Below, in pieces: positions 25,704 to 35,705 of a stretch of DNA of 64,000 nucleotides (its first letter is position 1; each line of letters opens with the position of its first letter). The translations under genes and the position numbers were made by a program. The DNA is from Paracoccus litorisediminis (lineage in GTDB: Bacteria; Pseudomonadota; Alphaproteobacteria; Rhodobacterales; Rhodobacteraceae). The notes beneath the pieces were generated by a model. It did not search any database, had not been told where the DNA came from, and saw only the letters and a list, made by a program, of their open reading frames with translations. The stretch spans positions 124,001 to 188,000 of the forward strand of contig NZ_WMIG01000006.1 in NCBI RefSeq assembly GCF_009711205.1. Direction: 5' to 3'.

Positions 25704-27496
25704 GGAAACCGATGCAAACGCTTGAACTTGGGATCATCGGCAATGCCTCCAGCGCGGCGCTGCTCAACCAACATGGCGACATGATCTGGATGTGCCTGCC
25801 CCGCTTCGACAGCGATCCGGTCTTTTGCGGGTTGCTCGAACCCAAGGCGGGCGAGGACGAAGGCATCTGGCAGATCCGCTGCGACGACCTGACCGAGACC
25901 CGGCAAAGCTACCTGCGCAACAGCGCAATCCTTGTGACCGAACAGACCGACGCCAAGGGCAACCGGCTGCGGATCACCGACTTCATGCCGCGCTTTCGCG
26001 AGCGCGGGCGGATGTTCCGGGGCCGGACCGTGGTGCGCATCGTCGAGCCGCTGGCAGGCACACCGCGCATCACCATGCGCCTGCGCCCGCGCCACGGCTA
26101 CGGCGCGCATGCCGCCCAAATCCGGCGCGGCTCGAACCACCTGCGCTACGAGTTGGGCGATCAGAACCTGCGTCTGACCACCTCGGCCCCGGTCGAATTC
26201 GTGGTGAATGAGACGCCCTTCCTGCTGGATCGCCCCCGCGTCTTTCTGCTGGGTCCGGATGAGCCGCTAAGCGATGCGCCCGAGGTGATCGCCTCGACCT
26301 TTCTTGAACGAACGCAGGAATACTGGGCCGATTGGGTGCGGGCGCTGTCGATCCCGCCCGATTATCAGGATGCCGTCATCCGCGCCGCGATCACGCTGAA
26401 GCTGTGCGAATATGAGGAAACCGGCGGCATCGTCGCCGCGCTGACCAGTTCGATCCCCGAATATCAGGGCACGGGTCGGAACTGGGATTATCGCTTCTGC
26501 TGGCTGCGCGACAGCTTCTTTACGGTCAAGGCGCTGAACAGTCTGGGCGTGACGCGGACGATGGAGGATTATCTGGACTATGTCCTGAACCTCGCCACCG
26601 GATCGCATGACGGCTACATGCAGCCGCTGTTCGGGCTGGGCCATGAGCGCGTGATCCTTGAGGAAAGCTGCGACGCGCTGGCGGGCTATCGCGGCAATGC
26701 GCCGGTCAGGCGCGGCAATGCGGCCTATGTTCAGGTCCAGAATGACGGCTATGGCTCAGTCATTCTGGCGGTCAGCCAGTGTTTCTTCGACCAGAGGCTG
26801 CCACGGTTGGGTGGCACGGATCTGTTCCACCGGCTTGAAGTTCTGGGCCATCAGGCGGTCGCGCGCTGGAATACCCCCGATGCGGGCCTGTGGGAATTCC
26901 GCACCCGCGAAAGCATACATACCCATTCGGCGCTGATGTGCTGGGGGGCATGCGACCGGCTGGCCCGAATCGCCGCGCATCTGGACATGTCTGATCGCGC
27001 CGCCCATTGGGGGGCCGAGGCCGCACGCATCCGCGAGGCGATCGAAGCTTATGGCTGGAGCGAGGCCCGCCAAAGCTATGTCATGGCCTTCGGCAGCGAG
27101 GATCTGGATGCCAGCCTGCTGCTGATGACCGAAATCGGCTTCACCACCGGACAGGACCCGCGCTACCGCGCCACCGTCGCCGCGATCGAGGCCGAGCTGC
27201 GGCAGGGGCATCACCTGTTTCGCTACAAGACCCCCGACGATTTCGGCGCGCCCGAAACCGCCTTTACTGCCTGCACCTTCTGGCTGATCGATGCCTTGTG
27301 CCGCCTGGGTCGTCATGACGAGGCACGCGAAATCTTTGCCGAGGTGCTGGCGCAAAGGAACGCGCTGGGTCTGCTGTCCGAAGGGGTCCATGTCGCCAGC
27401 CGCACGCTGTGGGGGAACTTCCCCCAGACCTATTCAATGGTCGGGCTGATCAATGCCGCGACCAAGCTGTCGCGGACATGGGAGGAGGTCGTTTGA
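25700..27496 (+). CDS. Glycoside hydrolase family 15 protein (trehalase or glucoamylase-like)
   Basis: 598 residues, start ATG 25700 within the otsB stop. The N-terminal beta-sandwich domain is followed near residue 250 by the (alpha/alpha)6 barrel with TGRNWDYRFCWLRDS (about 260-275), the GH15 substrate-binding signature, and later ESCDALAGYRG and WGACDRLARIA. GH15 includes glucoamylase, dextranase and the bacterial trehalases. Its place between otsB and otsA suggests a trehalose- or glucan-related role, possibly trehalase. It has no signal peptide, so it works in the cytoplasm. Its stop overlaps the otsA start (TTGA). Confidence 0.85.
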   Translation: MRKPMQTLELGIIGNASSAALLNQHGDMIWMCLPRFDSDPVFCGLLEPKAGEDEGIWQIRCDDLTETRQSYLRNSAILVTEQTDAKGNRLRITDFMPRFRERGRMFRGRTVVRIVEPLAGTPRITMRLRPRHGYGAHAAQIRRGSNHLRYELGDQNLRLTTSAPVEFVVNETPFLLDRPRVFLLGPDEPLSDAPEVIASTFLERTQEYWADWVRALSIPPDYQDAVIRAAITLKLCEYEETGGIVAALTSSIPEYQGTGRNWDYRFCWLRDSFFTVKALNSLGVTRTMEDYLDYVLNLATGSHDGYMQPLFGLGHERVILEESCDALAGYRGNAPVRRGNAAYVQVQNDGYGSVILAVSQCFFDQRLPRLGGTDLFHRLEVLGHQAVARWNTPDAGLWEFRTRESIHTHSALMCWGACDRLARIAAHLDMSDRAAHWGAEAARIREAIEAYGWSEARQSYVMAFGSEDLDASLLLMTEIGFTTGQDPRYRATVAAIEAELRQGHHLFRYKTPDDFGAPETAFTACTFWLIDALCRLGRHDEAREIFAEVLAQRNALGLLSEGVHVASRTLWGNFPQTYSMVGLINAATKLSRTWEEVV

Positions 27497-28875
27497 GCCG
27501 TCTGATCGTCGTCTCGAACCGTCTGCCCGCGCTTGGCAAGGGCGTGGCGGCAGGCGGGCTGGCCGTGGCGCTCGATGCGGCGCTGAAGGACAAGGGCGGG
27601 TTGTGGCTGGGCTGGTCGGGCAAAACCTCGGACGCGCCCGGCCCGGCGCAGGTCCACACAGAAGGCGCGGTGACCTACGCCGCCCTGGACCTGACCGCCG
27701 AGGATGTGGCGGGCTATTATGACGGCATCTCGAATTCGGTGCTGTGGCCCCTGTGTCATTACCGGGCGGATCTGCTGGAATATAACCGCGCCGATATGGA
27801 CCGCTACATGGCGGTGAACGGCAAGTTCGCCGATGCGCTGGTTCCGATGCTGCGACCCGACGATCTGGTCTGGGTGCATGACTATCACCTGATCCCGCTG
27901 GCCGAGGCCCTGCGCGAAAGGGGGGTCCAGAACCGGATCGGCTATTTCCACCATATCCCTTGGCCCGCGCATGACCTGTTTCGCGCCCTGCCCCGCGCGC
28001 GCTGTTTCCTGCAGGCGATGCTGGCCTATGACGTGGTCGGCCTTCAGACCCGCGCCGATGCCCGCAACCTGCGCGAGGCGCTGGACGCCCGCCGCCACGA
28101 CCTTGAGGAAACCATCGCGCCACGCGGCACGCGGATCGGGGCCTATCCGATCTCGATCGACACCGCGGCTTTTGTTGCCCGCGCGCGGCGGGCGCGCGAT
28201 CTGCCCCGCATCCGGGAACTGCACCAGCGTTTCGGGCCGCGCGACATGGTCATCGGGGTGGACCGGCTGGATTACTCCAAGGGACTACCCGAACGCCTGC
28301 GCGCCTTTGAACAACTGCTGGAAAACCATGCCGGGCTGCATAACCGTGTCAGCTTCCTGCAGATCACCCCGGCCTCGCGCAGCGGGATCGAGGGTTACGA
28401 CCGCATCCAGCAAGAGGTCGCGGAACGCGCGGGTCGGTTGAATGCCAGCTATGGCACGCTGGACTGGGTTCCGGTTCGCTATATCAACCGCGCCTTCAGC
28501 CACAGCCTGCTGGCGGGGCTTTATCGCCTGTCCAAGGTCGGGCTGGTCACGCCGCTGCGCGACGGCATGAACCTTGTCGCCAAGGAATATGTCGCGGCGC
28601 AGGACCCCGAGGACCCCGGCGTGCTGGTCCTGTCGCAATTCGCGGGTGCCGCAGCAGAGATGCAGGGCGCACTGATCGTCAATCCGCATGATGTCGAGGA
28701 GGTCGCCACCGCCCTTGCCCGCGCCCTGACCATGCCGGTCGAGGAACGCCGCGACCGGCATGCCGCGATGATGCGCAGGCTGACGGCTTTTCCGGTGGCG
28801 GTCTGGGCGAAATCCTATCTGGCCGATCTGGAGGCGGCGCAGCGCCGGGTCAGTCCTGCGACCGATCCCGGCTGA
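27493..28875 (+). CDS. otsA: Trehalose-6-phosphate synthase
   Basis: 460 residues from TTG 27493, chosen because GGAGGAGG lies just upstream and the protein then begins (M)[11 protein letters not shown] as the family does. GT20 landmarks: [19 protein letters not shown] near 133, [13 protein letters not shown] near 258 and [15 protein letters not shown] near 355. It joins UDP-glucose (or ADP/GDP-glucose) to glucose 6-phosphate. It overlaps the GH15 stop by 3 nt and, at its 3' end, overlaps the opposing SURF1 gene by 26 bp. Two of the three genes in this operon start with TTG. Confidence 0.94.
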   Translation: MSRLIVVSNRLPALGKGVAAGGLAVALDAALKDKGGLWLGWSGKTSDAPGPAQVHTEGAVTYAALDLTAEDVAGYYDGISNSVLWPLCHYRADLLEYNRADMDRYMAVNGKFADALVPMLRPDDLVWVHDYHLIPLAEALRERGVQNRIGYFHHIPWPAHDLFRALPRARCFLQAMLAYDVVGLQTRADARNLREALDARRHDLEETIAPRGTRIGAYPISIDTAAFVARARRARDLPRIRELHQRFGPRDMVIGVDRLDYSKGLPERLRAFEQLLENHAGLHNRVSFLQITPASRSGIEGYDRIQQEVAERAGRLNASYGTLDWVPVRYINRAFSHSLLAGLYRLSKVGLVTPLRDGMNLVAKEYVAAQDPEDPGVLVLSQFAGAAAEMQGALIVNPHDVEEVATALARALTMPVEERRDRHAAMMRRLTAFPVAVWAKSYLADLEAAQRRVSPATDPG

Positions 28876-29590
28876 GAACATAAAAGGCCCCGGCAGCCAG
28901 TCCCGCCGCCATTGCAAACCATGTCAGCGCATAGCTGAGATGGTTGTTGCGGAAGCTGACCACGGTCAGCCCGCCAATCGGCAGGGCCTGCGCAGCCGGG
29001 GCGCTGTCGGCGTCGATGAAATAGGGCGCGTGATCGGTCAGCCCGAAATGCTGCGACAGCGCCTCAACATCGCGAGAATACCAGCGCCCGCCTGCCGGGT
29101 CGTTGTCGCGCAGGAATGCTCCGCCGGGTTGCGTCAGGCGCAGAAGACCGCTGACCTGCTGCGGCCCTTCCGGGCGGGCGCGGGCGCTGGCCTCACGCCG
29201 GTCATCGGGGACAAAGCCGCGATTGATCCAGACCGCCCAGCCCTCGGGTGTGACCAGCGGGGTCATGACCCAGAAGCCCGAGCCCTGCCCGGTGACGGCC
29301 TTGACCAGAACCTCGTCCTGAAATTCGTAAGCACCCGCCAGCGCAACGCGGCGATATTCGTCCGCCTCGGGCGAGATCGCCGCCCATTCGGCGGCAGCGG
29401 GGGCAGGAGCGGCAGGGGCGGCGACGCGCGCCTCGACCCGCTCGATCAGATCCGTCTTCCAGGACAGACGCTGGACCTGCCAGACGCCCAGTCCCAAAAG
29501 AACGATGACGCCCACCACCGAGGCGAGCGCCATCAGCGCCCAGGCCATTCCTGACCTGGGCCGGCGCGGCCCGTGAGCCGCGCCCGACAT
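28850..29590 (-). CDS. SURF1-family oxidase assembly protein (Surf1q-like)
   Basis: 246 residues with one hydrophobic helix near each end (about 19-40 and 215-235) and a periplasmic central domain. GVWQVQRLSWKTDLI and WVMTPLV...WINRGFVP are SURF1 signatures. SURF1 proteins bind heme a and help insert it into terminal oxidases. In Paracoccus denitrificans a dedicated copy (Surf1q) belongs to the quinol oxidase operon, the same position as here. Its ATG overlaps the cyoD stop. Its 3' end overlaps otsA (28850-28875) on the other strand. Confidence 0.92.
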   Translation of the reverse strand: MSGAAHGPRRPRSGMAWALMALASVVGVIVLLGLGVWQVQRLSWKTDLIERVEARVAAPAAPAPAAAEWAAISPEADEYRRVALAGAYEFQDEVLVKAVTGQGSGFWVMTPLVTPEGWAVWINRGFVPDDRREASARARPEGPQQVSGLLRLTQPGGAFLRDNDPAGGRWYSRDVEALSQHFGLTDHAPYFIDADSAPAAQALPIGGLTVVSFRNNHLSYALTWFAMAAGLAAGAFYVLSRDRSQD

Positions 29591-29964
29591 CACGGCATGA
29601 CCTGCAGTTCGTGGTTCATCTGCGGCATCATGTTCGTGTTCAGATGGAACATGACCCACAGCGAACCCGCGATCATGATGACCACGATCACGATGGTGAA
29701 GATCGCGGACAGCAGCGTCCAGCCTTCTTCGGCCGAGCTGTTCATGTGCAGGAAGTAGATCATGTGGACCAGCACCTGCGCCACGGCGCAAAGCACGACC
29801 AGACCCACCGTCATCACGCGGCTGTCGAAACCGCCGCCCATGACGACGCCAAAGGGGATGACGGTCAGGATCACCGCCAGCACGAAGCCGGTCATGTAGC
29901 TTTTGAAGCTGCCATGATCGTGATGCGCGCCGTGATCGTCATGATGGTTATGCGAATGTGCCAT
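29590..29964 (-). CDS. cyoD: Quinol oxidase subunit IV
   Basis: 124 residues with three membrane helices and an exceptionally His/Asp-rich N-terminus (about ten His in the first 18 residues: AHSHNHHDDHGAHHDHG), which is longer and more His-rich than in Escherichia coli CyoD. VILTVIPFG and HMIYFLHMNSS are the family motifs. It supports assembly of the Cu-B site. Start and stop overlap the neighbouring genes by one base each. The His cluster could bind copper (inference). Confidence 0.92.
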   Translation of the reverse strand: MAHSHNHHDDHGAHHDHGSFKSYMTGFVLAVILTVIPFGVVMGGGFDSRVMTVGLVVLCAVAQVLVHMIYFLHMNSSAEEGWTLLSAIFTIVIVVIMIAGSLWVMFHLNTNMMPQMNHELQVMP

Positions 29965-30584
29965 CAGATCACCCCCATGAGATAGACGACCGTGAAGACC
30001 CCGATCCAGATCAGGTCAAGGAAGTGCCAGAACAGGCTGAGGCACATCAGGCGGCGCTGGTTTGCCGCCGTCAGGCCGAACTTCATGACCTGAACCATCA
30101 GCGTGATCAGCCAGATCGAGCCGAAGGTCACGTGCAGACCGTGCGTGCCGACCAGCGTGAAGAAGGCCGACAGGAAGGCCGAGCGCTGCGGACCCGCGCC
30201 CTCATGGATGAGATGCGCGAATTCGTAAAGCTCGATGGCCAGGAAGCACAGGCCAAAGAACAGCGTGATCAGCAGCCATTTCAGCGTGCCCGCCTTGTCG
30301 CCCTTGGCCATGCGAAGCATCGCAAAGCCATAGGTGATCGACGAGAACAGCAGCATGGCGGTGTTGATCGCCACCAGCTCGAGGTCGAACAGGTCCTTGG
30401 GGCCGGGACCGGCCGCAAGGTTTCCGTGAAGCACCCCATAGGTCGCGAAGAGGACTGCAAACATCAGGCAGTCGCTCATCAGGTAGACCCAGAACCCGAT
30501 ATTGGTCGAGGCTCCTTCGGGGTGGTGATGGGGCTCGGTTTCCCAATAGGCGGCCGGGCCCTTCAGTTCGGTGATGGTGCTCAT
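29964..30584 (-). CDS. cyoC: Quinol oxidase subunit III
   Basis: 206 residues, five membrane helices. GFWVYLMSDCLMFAVLFATY and LVGTHGLHVTFG are typical of heme-copper oxidase subunit III of the quinol type. ATG 30584 is 4 nt after the cyoB stop. It stabilises subunit I and may help load oxygen and protons. Confidence 0.95.
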   Translation of the reverse strand: MSTITELKGPAAYWETEPHHHPEGASTNIGFWVYLMSDCLMFAVLFATYGVLHGNLAAGPGPKDLFDLELVAINTAMLLFSSITYGFAMLRMAKGDKAGTLKWLLITLFFGLCFLAIELYEFAHLIHEGAGPQRSAFLSAFFTLVGTHGLHVTFGSIWLITLMVQVMKFGLTAANQRRLMCLSLFWHFLDLIWIGVFTVVYLMGVI

Positions 30585-30588
30585 CGCA

Positions 30589-32598
30589 TCATGCTCCCTG
30601 TGCCAGCTGAGCGTCGCGGGCCGCTTCGACCTCGCGCACCTCTTCGGCGGGGACGTAGTAATCCCGGTCGTAGTTGAAGGTGTGATAGATCGAGTAGCCG
30701 ACCACGCCCAAGAAGGACAGGATGGCAAGCCACCAGATGTACCAGATCATGGCCATGCCGCAGACCGTGCAAAGCGCGGCCAGGATCACACCGGTTCCGG
30801 TGTAGCGCGGCATGTGGATCGGCAGGTATTCCGCCTTGGGGCGCGCCGCGCCGGCAGCCTTCATCTCGGCCCAGGCATCCAGATCGTGAACGACCGGATT
30901 GAAGGCAAAGTTGTAGGACGGCGGCGGCGACGAGGTCGCCCATTCCAGCGTGCGCCCGTTCCACGGATCGCCCGTCACGTCACGGTATTCCGGCTCGTTG
31001 CGCTTCCAGATCGAGATACCGAACTGGACGAACATCGCACCGATGCCAGCCGCGATCAGCAGCGCGCCAAAGGCCGCGATGATGAACCAGATCTGCAGGC
31101 TGGGATCGTCAAAGACGCGCATCCGGCGGGTCACGCCCATCAGGCCGAGGATGTAAAGCGGCATGAATGCCACCCAGAAGCCCACGACCCAGCACCAGAA
31201 GCTGACTTTGCCCCAGAACACGTTCAGCTTGAAGCCGAAGGCCTTGGGCCACCAGAAGTTGATCGCCGCGAACAGACCGAACAGCACGCCGCCGATGATC
31301 ACGTTATGGAAGTGCGCGATCAGGAACAGCGAGTTGTGCAGCACGAAGTCCGCCGGGGGAACGGCCAGCAGAACGCCGGTCATGCCGCCGATGACGAAGG
31401 TCAGCATGAAGGCGATGGTCCACATCATCGGCAGCTCCATGCGGACGCGGCCATGATACATGGTGAACAGCCAGTTGAAGATCTTGGCCCCGGTCGGGAT
31501 CGAGATGATCATCGTGGTGATCCCGAAGAACGAGTTCACCGAGGCGCCCGAACCCATCGTGAAGAAGTGGTGCAGCCACACCAGATAGGACAGGACCGTG
31601 ATGCAGACGGTCGCATAGACCATCGAGGTATAGCCGAACAGACGCTTGCCCGAGAAGGTCGAGGTGACCTCCGAGAAGACGCCGAACAGCGGCAGGATGA
31701 GGATGTAAACCTCGGGGTGACCCCAGATCCAGATGAGGTTGATATACATCATCGGGCTGCCACCAAGGTCATTGGTGAAGAAGTTCGTGCCGATATAGCG
31801 GTCCAGCGTCAGCAGGATCAGCGTCATCGTCAGAACCGGGAACGAGGCCACGATCAGGATGTTCGTGCAGAACGAGGTCCAGGTGAAGACAGGCATCTTC
31901 ATCATGGTCATGCCCGGCGCGCGCATCTTCAGGATCGTCACCATCAGGTTGATCCCCGACAGCGTTGTTCCGACACCCGCGACCTGCAGGCCCCAGATGT
32001 AATAGTCGACGCCGACCCACGGACTGTAGGCGATGCCCGACAGCGGCGGGAAGGCCAGCCAGCCGGTTTGCGCAAACTCACCCACGAACAGCGAAGCCAT
32101 GACGATGATCGCACCGCCCGCCGTCATCCAGAACGAGAAGTTGTTCAGGAAGGGGAAGGACACGTCGCGCGCCCCGATCTGCAACGGCACGACATAGTTC
32201 ATCAGACCGGTGACGAAGGGCATCGCCACAAAGAAGATCATGATGACGCCATGCGCCGTGAAGATCTGGTCGTAGTGGTGGGCGTTCAGATAGCCTTCCG
32301 AGCCGTTGAAGGCGATGGCCTGCTGAAGCCGCATCATGATCGCGTCGGCAAAACCGCGCACGAACATGATCAGGCCAAGGATCATGTACATGATCCCGAT
32401 CTTTTTGTGGTCCACCGAGGTGAACCATTCTTTCCAGAGATAACCCCAGAGCTTGTATTTGGTCAGCAGCGCGACCGTGGCCGCGCCGCCGAGCACCACG
32501 GCGACAAAGGTCGCCGCGACGATCGGCTCCTTCGGGATGGCGTCCCAATTGAGACGCCCCAGAAGGAAGGTGGTTTCGACATTTGTAGGAATGGCCAT
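30589..32598 (-). CDS. cyoB: Quinol oxidase subunit I (heme-copper centre)
   Basis: 669 residues, about 15 helices. The low-spin heme His is in [11 protein letters not shown], Cu-B ligands are in [15 protein letters not shown] (His with the cross-linked Tyr) and [10 protein letters not shown], and the two heme-iron His are in [11 protein letters not shown]. Proton-channel residues of the A-type oxidases (including the Glu in HPEVYIL) are present. It reduces oxygen to water with electrons from ubiquinol and pumps protons. In Paracoccus this enzyme is a ba3-type oxidase; the heme type cannot be read from sequence, but a SURF1 partner favours heme a. No heme o/a synthase gene is nearby. Confidence 0.96.
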   Translation of the reverse strand: MAIPTNVETTFLLGRLNWDAIPKEPIVAATFVAVVLGGAATVALLTKYKLWGYLWKEWFTSVDHKKIGIMYMILGLIMFVRGFADAIMMRLQQAIAFNGSEGYLNAHHYDQIFTAHGVIMIFFVAMPFVTGLMNYVVPLQIGARDVSFPFLNNFSFWMTAGGAIIVMASLFVGEFAQTGWLAFPPLSGIAYSPWVGVDYYIWGLQVAGVGTTLSGINLMVTILKMRAPGMTMMKMPVFTWTSFCTNILIVASFPVLTMTLILLTLDRYIGTNFFTNDLGGSPMMYINLIWIWGHPEVYILILPLFGVFSEVTSTFSGKRLFGYTSMVYATVCITVLSYLVWLHHFFTMGSGASVNSFFGITTMIISIPTGAKIFNWLFTMYHGRVRMELPMMWTIAFMLTFVIGGMTGVLLAVPPADFVLHNSLFLIAHFHNVIIGGVLFGLFAAINFWWPKAFGFKLNVFWGKVSFWCWVVGFWVAFMPLYILGLMGVTRRMRVFDDPSLQIWFIIAAFGALLIAAGIGAMFVQFGISIWKRNEPEYRDVTGDPWNGRTLEWATSSPPPSYNFAFNPVVHDLDAWAEMKAAGAARPKAEYLPIHMPRYTGTGVILAALCTVCGMAMIWYIWWLAILSFLGVVGYSIYHTFNYDRDYYVPAEEVREVEAARDAQLAQGA

Positions 32599-32611
32599 CT
32601 GGGACTCCGGC

Positions 32612-33823
32612 TCAGAGTTGCTTGTCGACGGCGTCGGGTCGCCGCGCGTCCTGGATGAGCCGGGGCATGCTCAGCCCCAGACCAAGGCGGTTGTCGGGGC
32701 GGGGCAAGGCAATGCCGCGCATCGGCGTCTGGTCGACGCGGACGACCGGCTGCGACTGGCGCAGGTCCGAGAACATGCGTGCCGAATCCGCGGGGGTGCA
32801 GAAGCTGGTGACCATGAAGGGCTCTTGCCCCAGAACCGGGCGGGCAAGGCCGCGACGGATTTCCTTGTCATGGGTCAGCTGGGCCATGTTGATGGTCCCG
32901 GCCAGGCCGGTGCCACCCTTGGCATCCAGCGCCATCATCTCGGCCATGCAGATCTTACCTTCTTCGACGCACATGTTGACCACGCGGTCGAACAGTTCCG
33001 GATCGGTCTGCGCGAAGGTCATCGGCTTCACGTTCTCGGTCGGTGCTTCGAGCTCAAGATATTTCGCACGGTCCAGCGTACCGCCAGCGGCACGGGCTTC
33101 GTCGACCCATTGGTCGAATTCGGCCTGATCAAGCGCATGCGCCTTGAAGCGCATCCCCGAGAAGCCGTGGCCCGAATAATGCGAGGCAAGCCCCTGATAT
33201 TCGCCGCCATGGTTGAAGACGCCGTGCAGCGTGGTCTCCATGCCGGGCATTGCATAAAGCATGCCAGCCATGGCCGGGATGTAGAAGGCGTTCATCACCG
33301 AGGACGAGGTCAGGCTGAACTCGATCTCGCGGTTGACCGGGACAGCCAGCTCGTTGATCGAGGCGACACCTTGTTCCGGGTAGATGAACAGCCATTTCCA
33401 GTCCAGCGCGACGACCTCGACGCGGAACGGGTCCTGCTCCGGGACCGGTTCGCTTGCGCTTAGTCGGTCCAGCGGACGGTAGGGGTCCAGAAGATGCGTG
33501 CCGACCCAGGTCAGCGCGCCAAGGCAGATGATGATGATCAGCGGCGCAGCCCAGATCACCAGCTCGAACTTGGTCGAGTGGTCCCAATCGGGGCGATAGG
33601 GCGCGTTTTTGTTCGAGGCGCGGTAGCGCCAGGCGAACAGCACAATCAGCACCATCACCGGAATGATGATGATGAGCATCAGGCCGGTCGAGGCCAGAAG
33701 CAGATCCTTTTGGCGCTCCGCGATGTCGCCGGAGGGCTTGAGCACCTCCATCTTACAAGCGGAGAGCGCGAGAATAGCGGGGGCAAGCGCGAGAAAGCGC
33801 GCCAGTCGGGGGAGTATACGCAT
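32612..33823 (-). CDS. cyoA: Quinol oxidase subunit II, lipoprotein
   Basis: 403 residues from ATG 33823. Lipobox LSAC with Cys23, then two membrane helices (about 43-65 and 85-107) and a periplasmic cupredoxin-like domain. The Cu-A cysteines and histidines of cytochrome c oxidases are absent, and [17 protein letters not shown] and [14 protein letters not shown] are quinol-oxidase features. The C-terminal 110 or so residues are longer than in E. coli CyoA. First gene of the operon. The 209-nt divergent region to the MFS gene holds its promoter, but I see no clear Fnr or other box. Confidence 0.94.
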   Translation of the reverse strand: MRILPRLARFLALAPAILALSACKMEVLKPSGDIAERQKDLLLASTGLMLIIIIPVMVLIVLFAWRYRASNKNAPYRPDWDHSTKFELVIWAAPLIIIICLGALTWVGTHLLDPYRPLDRLSASEPVPEQDPFRVEVVALDWKWLFIYPEQGVASINELAVPVNREIEFSLTSSSVMNAFYIPAMAGMLYAMPGMETTLHGVFNHGGEYQGLASHYSGHGFSGMRFKAHALDQAEFDQWVDEARAAGGTLDRAKYLELEAPTENVKPMTFAQTDPELFDRVVNMCVEEGKICMAEMMALDAKGGTGLAGTINMAQLTHDKEIRRGLARPVLGQEPFMVTSFCTPADSARMFSDLRQSQPVVRVDQTPMRGIALPRPDNRLGLGLSMPRLIQDARRPDAVDKQL

Positions 33824-34032
33824 GAAAGCCGTAACCTCAGCTGAAGAGGGGGCGTAGGGAGGGGTAGATCGGCCACCCCCTAATGGTTCGGGTCCGCGAC
33901 AGACATAGGACAATTTGCCACACCCTGCGCATCTTGAACATCTGCGTTGACCAGACGAAGAACGCCCCCACTATTGCCTTAAAGTCCCCTCGCCCCCCAC
34001 GCTGTCGGGTGCCCCTGATAGGTCAGCTAGAC

Positions 34033-35337
34033 ATGTGCGCAGCTACGCCCTCCTCTTCCAACCTTCCTCGTGAGGCCGCCGGACATGATGTCCGCCCGTC
34101 CGACATCGCGGTCGGCGTGATCATCGGACGCTCGTCCGAGTTCTTCGACTTCTTCGTTTTCGCGATCGCTTCGGTCATCATCTTTCCGCATCGGTATTTT
34201 TCCTTTGCGGATCCGTTGACTGCGACGCTTTGGTCCTTCGCGGTCTTCGCGCTGGCCTTCCTTGCCCGCCCGCTGGGCACGGCCCTGTTTACCGTGATCG
34301 ACCGCCGCTACGGCAAAGGCACCAAGCTGACGCTGTCGCTGATGATTCTTGGTACCTCGACCGTCGGCATGGGTCTGATCCCGTCCTACGACCAGATCGG
34401 CGCGGCCTCGATCGCGGTGCTCTGCCTGTTGCGAATCGGTCAGGGCATCGCCCTTGGCGGCGCATGGGACGGTCTGCCCTCGCTTCTGAACATGAACGCG
34501 CCGGAAGATCGTCGCGGTCTTTATGTCATGGCGCCGCAGCTTGGCGCGCCGGTCGGCCTGATCGTCGCCAGCCTGCTTTTCGCCTATCTCCTGTCGAACA
34601 TGTCGCAGGAAGACTTCCTGAGCTGGGGCTGGCGCTACCCGTTCTTTGTGGCCTTCGCGATCAACGTCGTGGCGCTGTTCGCCCGTCTGCGCATCGTGGT
34701 CACCCCGGAATACGCGCAAGCCTTCGAGGATCATGAGCTTGAGCCGACCAGCTTCCGCGCGGCCATCGCCAATGACGGCCACACGATCCTTGTCGGGGCC
34801 TTCGTGCCGCTGGCCAGCTTTGCGCTGTTCCACATGGTCACGGTCTTCCCGCTGTCCTGGATCTATCTCTACACCAACGAGACCCTGTCCAACTTCCTGG
34901 TGATCGAGGCGCTTGCCGCGGCCTGCGGCTTCCTCGCCATCATCCTGTCGGGCGTGGTCGCCGACCATATCGGCCACCGCAAGCTGCTGTTCCGCTGCGC
35001 GGTCGCCATCGCGATCTTCAGCCTGTTCGCGCCGCTGCTGCTTTCGGGCAACCAGATCGGCGAGGCGGTCTACATGATCATCGGCTTCATCATCCTTGGC
35101 CTCAGCTTCGGCCAAAGCTCGGGTGCGGTCGCTTCGCTGTTCGAGCCGCGCCGCCGCTATACCGGCTCGGCCATCGTCTCGGATCTGGCATGGCTGTTCG
35201 GCGCGGGCTTCGCTCCGCTGGCGGCACTGGCGCTGTCCTCGTGGCTGGGCCTGCCGGCCGCCGGGCTTTACCTGCTGTCGGGTGCGCTTTGCACCATGGC
35301 GGCACTATGGTTCGCCCGTCAGTTGCGCCTGCGCTAA
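34033..35337 (+). CDS. MFS transporter, metabolite:H+ symporter (MHS) type
   Basis: 434 residues from ATG 34033. Twelve helices. FFDFFVFAIASVIIFP in helix 1, RPLGTALFTVIDRRYGKGTKL (the helix 2-3 loop, MHS form), and RIGQGIALGGAWDGLP in helix 4. MHS proteins import carboxylates, shikimate, proline or betaine with protons. It is divergent from the quinol oxidase operon, an arrangement I recall from related bacteria, but the substrate and any link to respiration are unknown. It ends at a clear terminator. Confidence 0.85.
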   Translation: MCAATPSSSNLPREAAGHDVRPSDIAVGVIIGRSSEFFDFFVFAIASVIIFPHRYFSFADPLTATLWSFAVFALAFLARPLGTALFTVIDRRYGKGTKLTLSLMILGTSTVGMGLIPSYDQIGAASIAVLCLLRIGQGIALGGAWDGLPSLLNMNAPEDRRGLYVMAPQLGAPVGLIVASLLFAYLLSNMSQEDFLSWGWRYPFFVAFAINVVALFARLRIVVTPEYAQAFEDHELEPTSFRAAIANDGHTILVGAFVPLASFALFHMVTVFPLSWIYLYTNETLSNFLVIEALAAACGFLAIILSGVVADHIGHRKLLFRCAVAIAIFSLFAPLLLSGNQIGEAVYMIIGFIILGLSFGQSSGAVASLFEPRRRYTGSAIVSDLAWLFGAGFAPLAALALSSWLGLPAAGLYLLSGALCTMAALWFARQLRLR

Positions 35338-35360
35338 GCCGGTCCAATCGCAAAAATCAG

Positions 35361-35390
35361 AACGCCCGGTGTTCCGCACCGGGCGTTTTT
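35361..35390 (+). terminator. Intrinsic terminator after the MHS transporter
   Basis: 11-bp stem AACGCCCGGTG/CACCGGGCGTT, loop TTCCG, followed by TTTTT. Confidence 0.93.
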
Positions 35391-35418
35391 CATTGAAATC
35401 ACCGCGTCCACGCCCTAT

Positions 35419-35434
35419 CTATCTAGCCAGATAG
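35419..35434. promoter_or_regulatory. Likely operator of the toxin-antitoxin operon
   Basis: Inverted repeat CTATCT-AGCC-AGATAG, embedded in CTAT and CTAG tetranucleotide repeats, 20 nt before the antitoxin ATG. Phd/VapBC-type operons repress themselves through such palindromes. Confidence 0.6.
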
Positions 35435-35453
35435 CTAGCTAGTTGAGGTCGCC

Positions 35454-35702
35454 ATGTGGACGCTTCAAGACGCCAAGAACCGTTTCTCGGCCGTAGTCGA
35501 GGCTGCCATGTCCGGCCAGCCGCAACAGGTCACCCGTCGCGGCAAGCCCGCGGTCGTCGTGCTGTCTGCGGCGGAATATGACCGGATGCGGGCGGCAGCG
35601 GCGGAAAATCGCGGCTCGTTCATCGCGCATCTGCTGGATTTTCCGGGTGTTGCCCCCGAGACCCCGCGCCAGACCGTCCGGCCGCGCGATGTCCAGTTCT
35701 GA
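35454..35702 (+). CDS. Antitoxin, Phd/YefM family
   Basis: 82 residues. The N-terminal DNA-binding domain MWTLQDAKNRFSAVVEAA...VTRRGKPAVVVLSAAEYDRM is the Phd/YefM signature. The C-terminal 35 residues (PETPRQTVRPRDVQF at the end) would wrap the toxin. Three nt separate its stop from the PIN toxin start. It represses its own promoter through the upstream palindrome (inference from the family). Confidence 0.9.
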   Translation: MWTLQDAKNRFSAVVEAAMSGQPQQVTRRGKPAVVVLSAAEYDRMRAAAAENRGSFIAHLLDFPGVAPETPRQTVRPRDVQF

Positions 35703-35705
35703 TTC

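Noticed and set aside
30571..32658. A 695-residue + strand frame opposite cyoB
   Set aside because: Dominated by Asp, His, Arg and Gln; the leftward frame encodes an unmistakable oxidase subunit.
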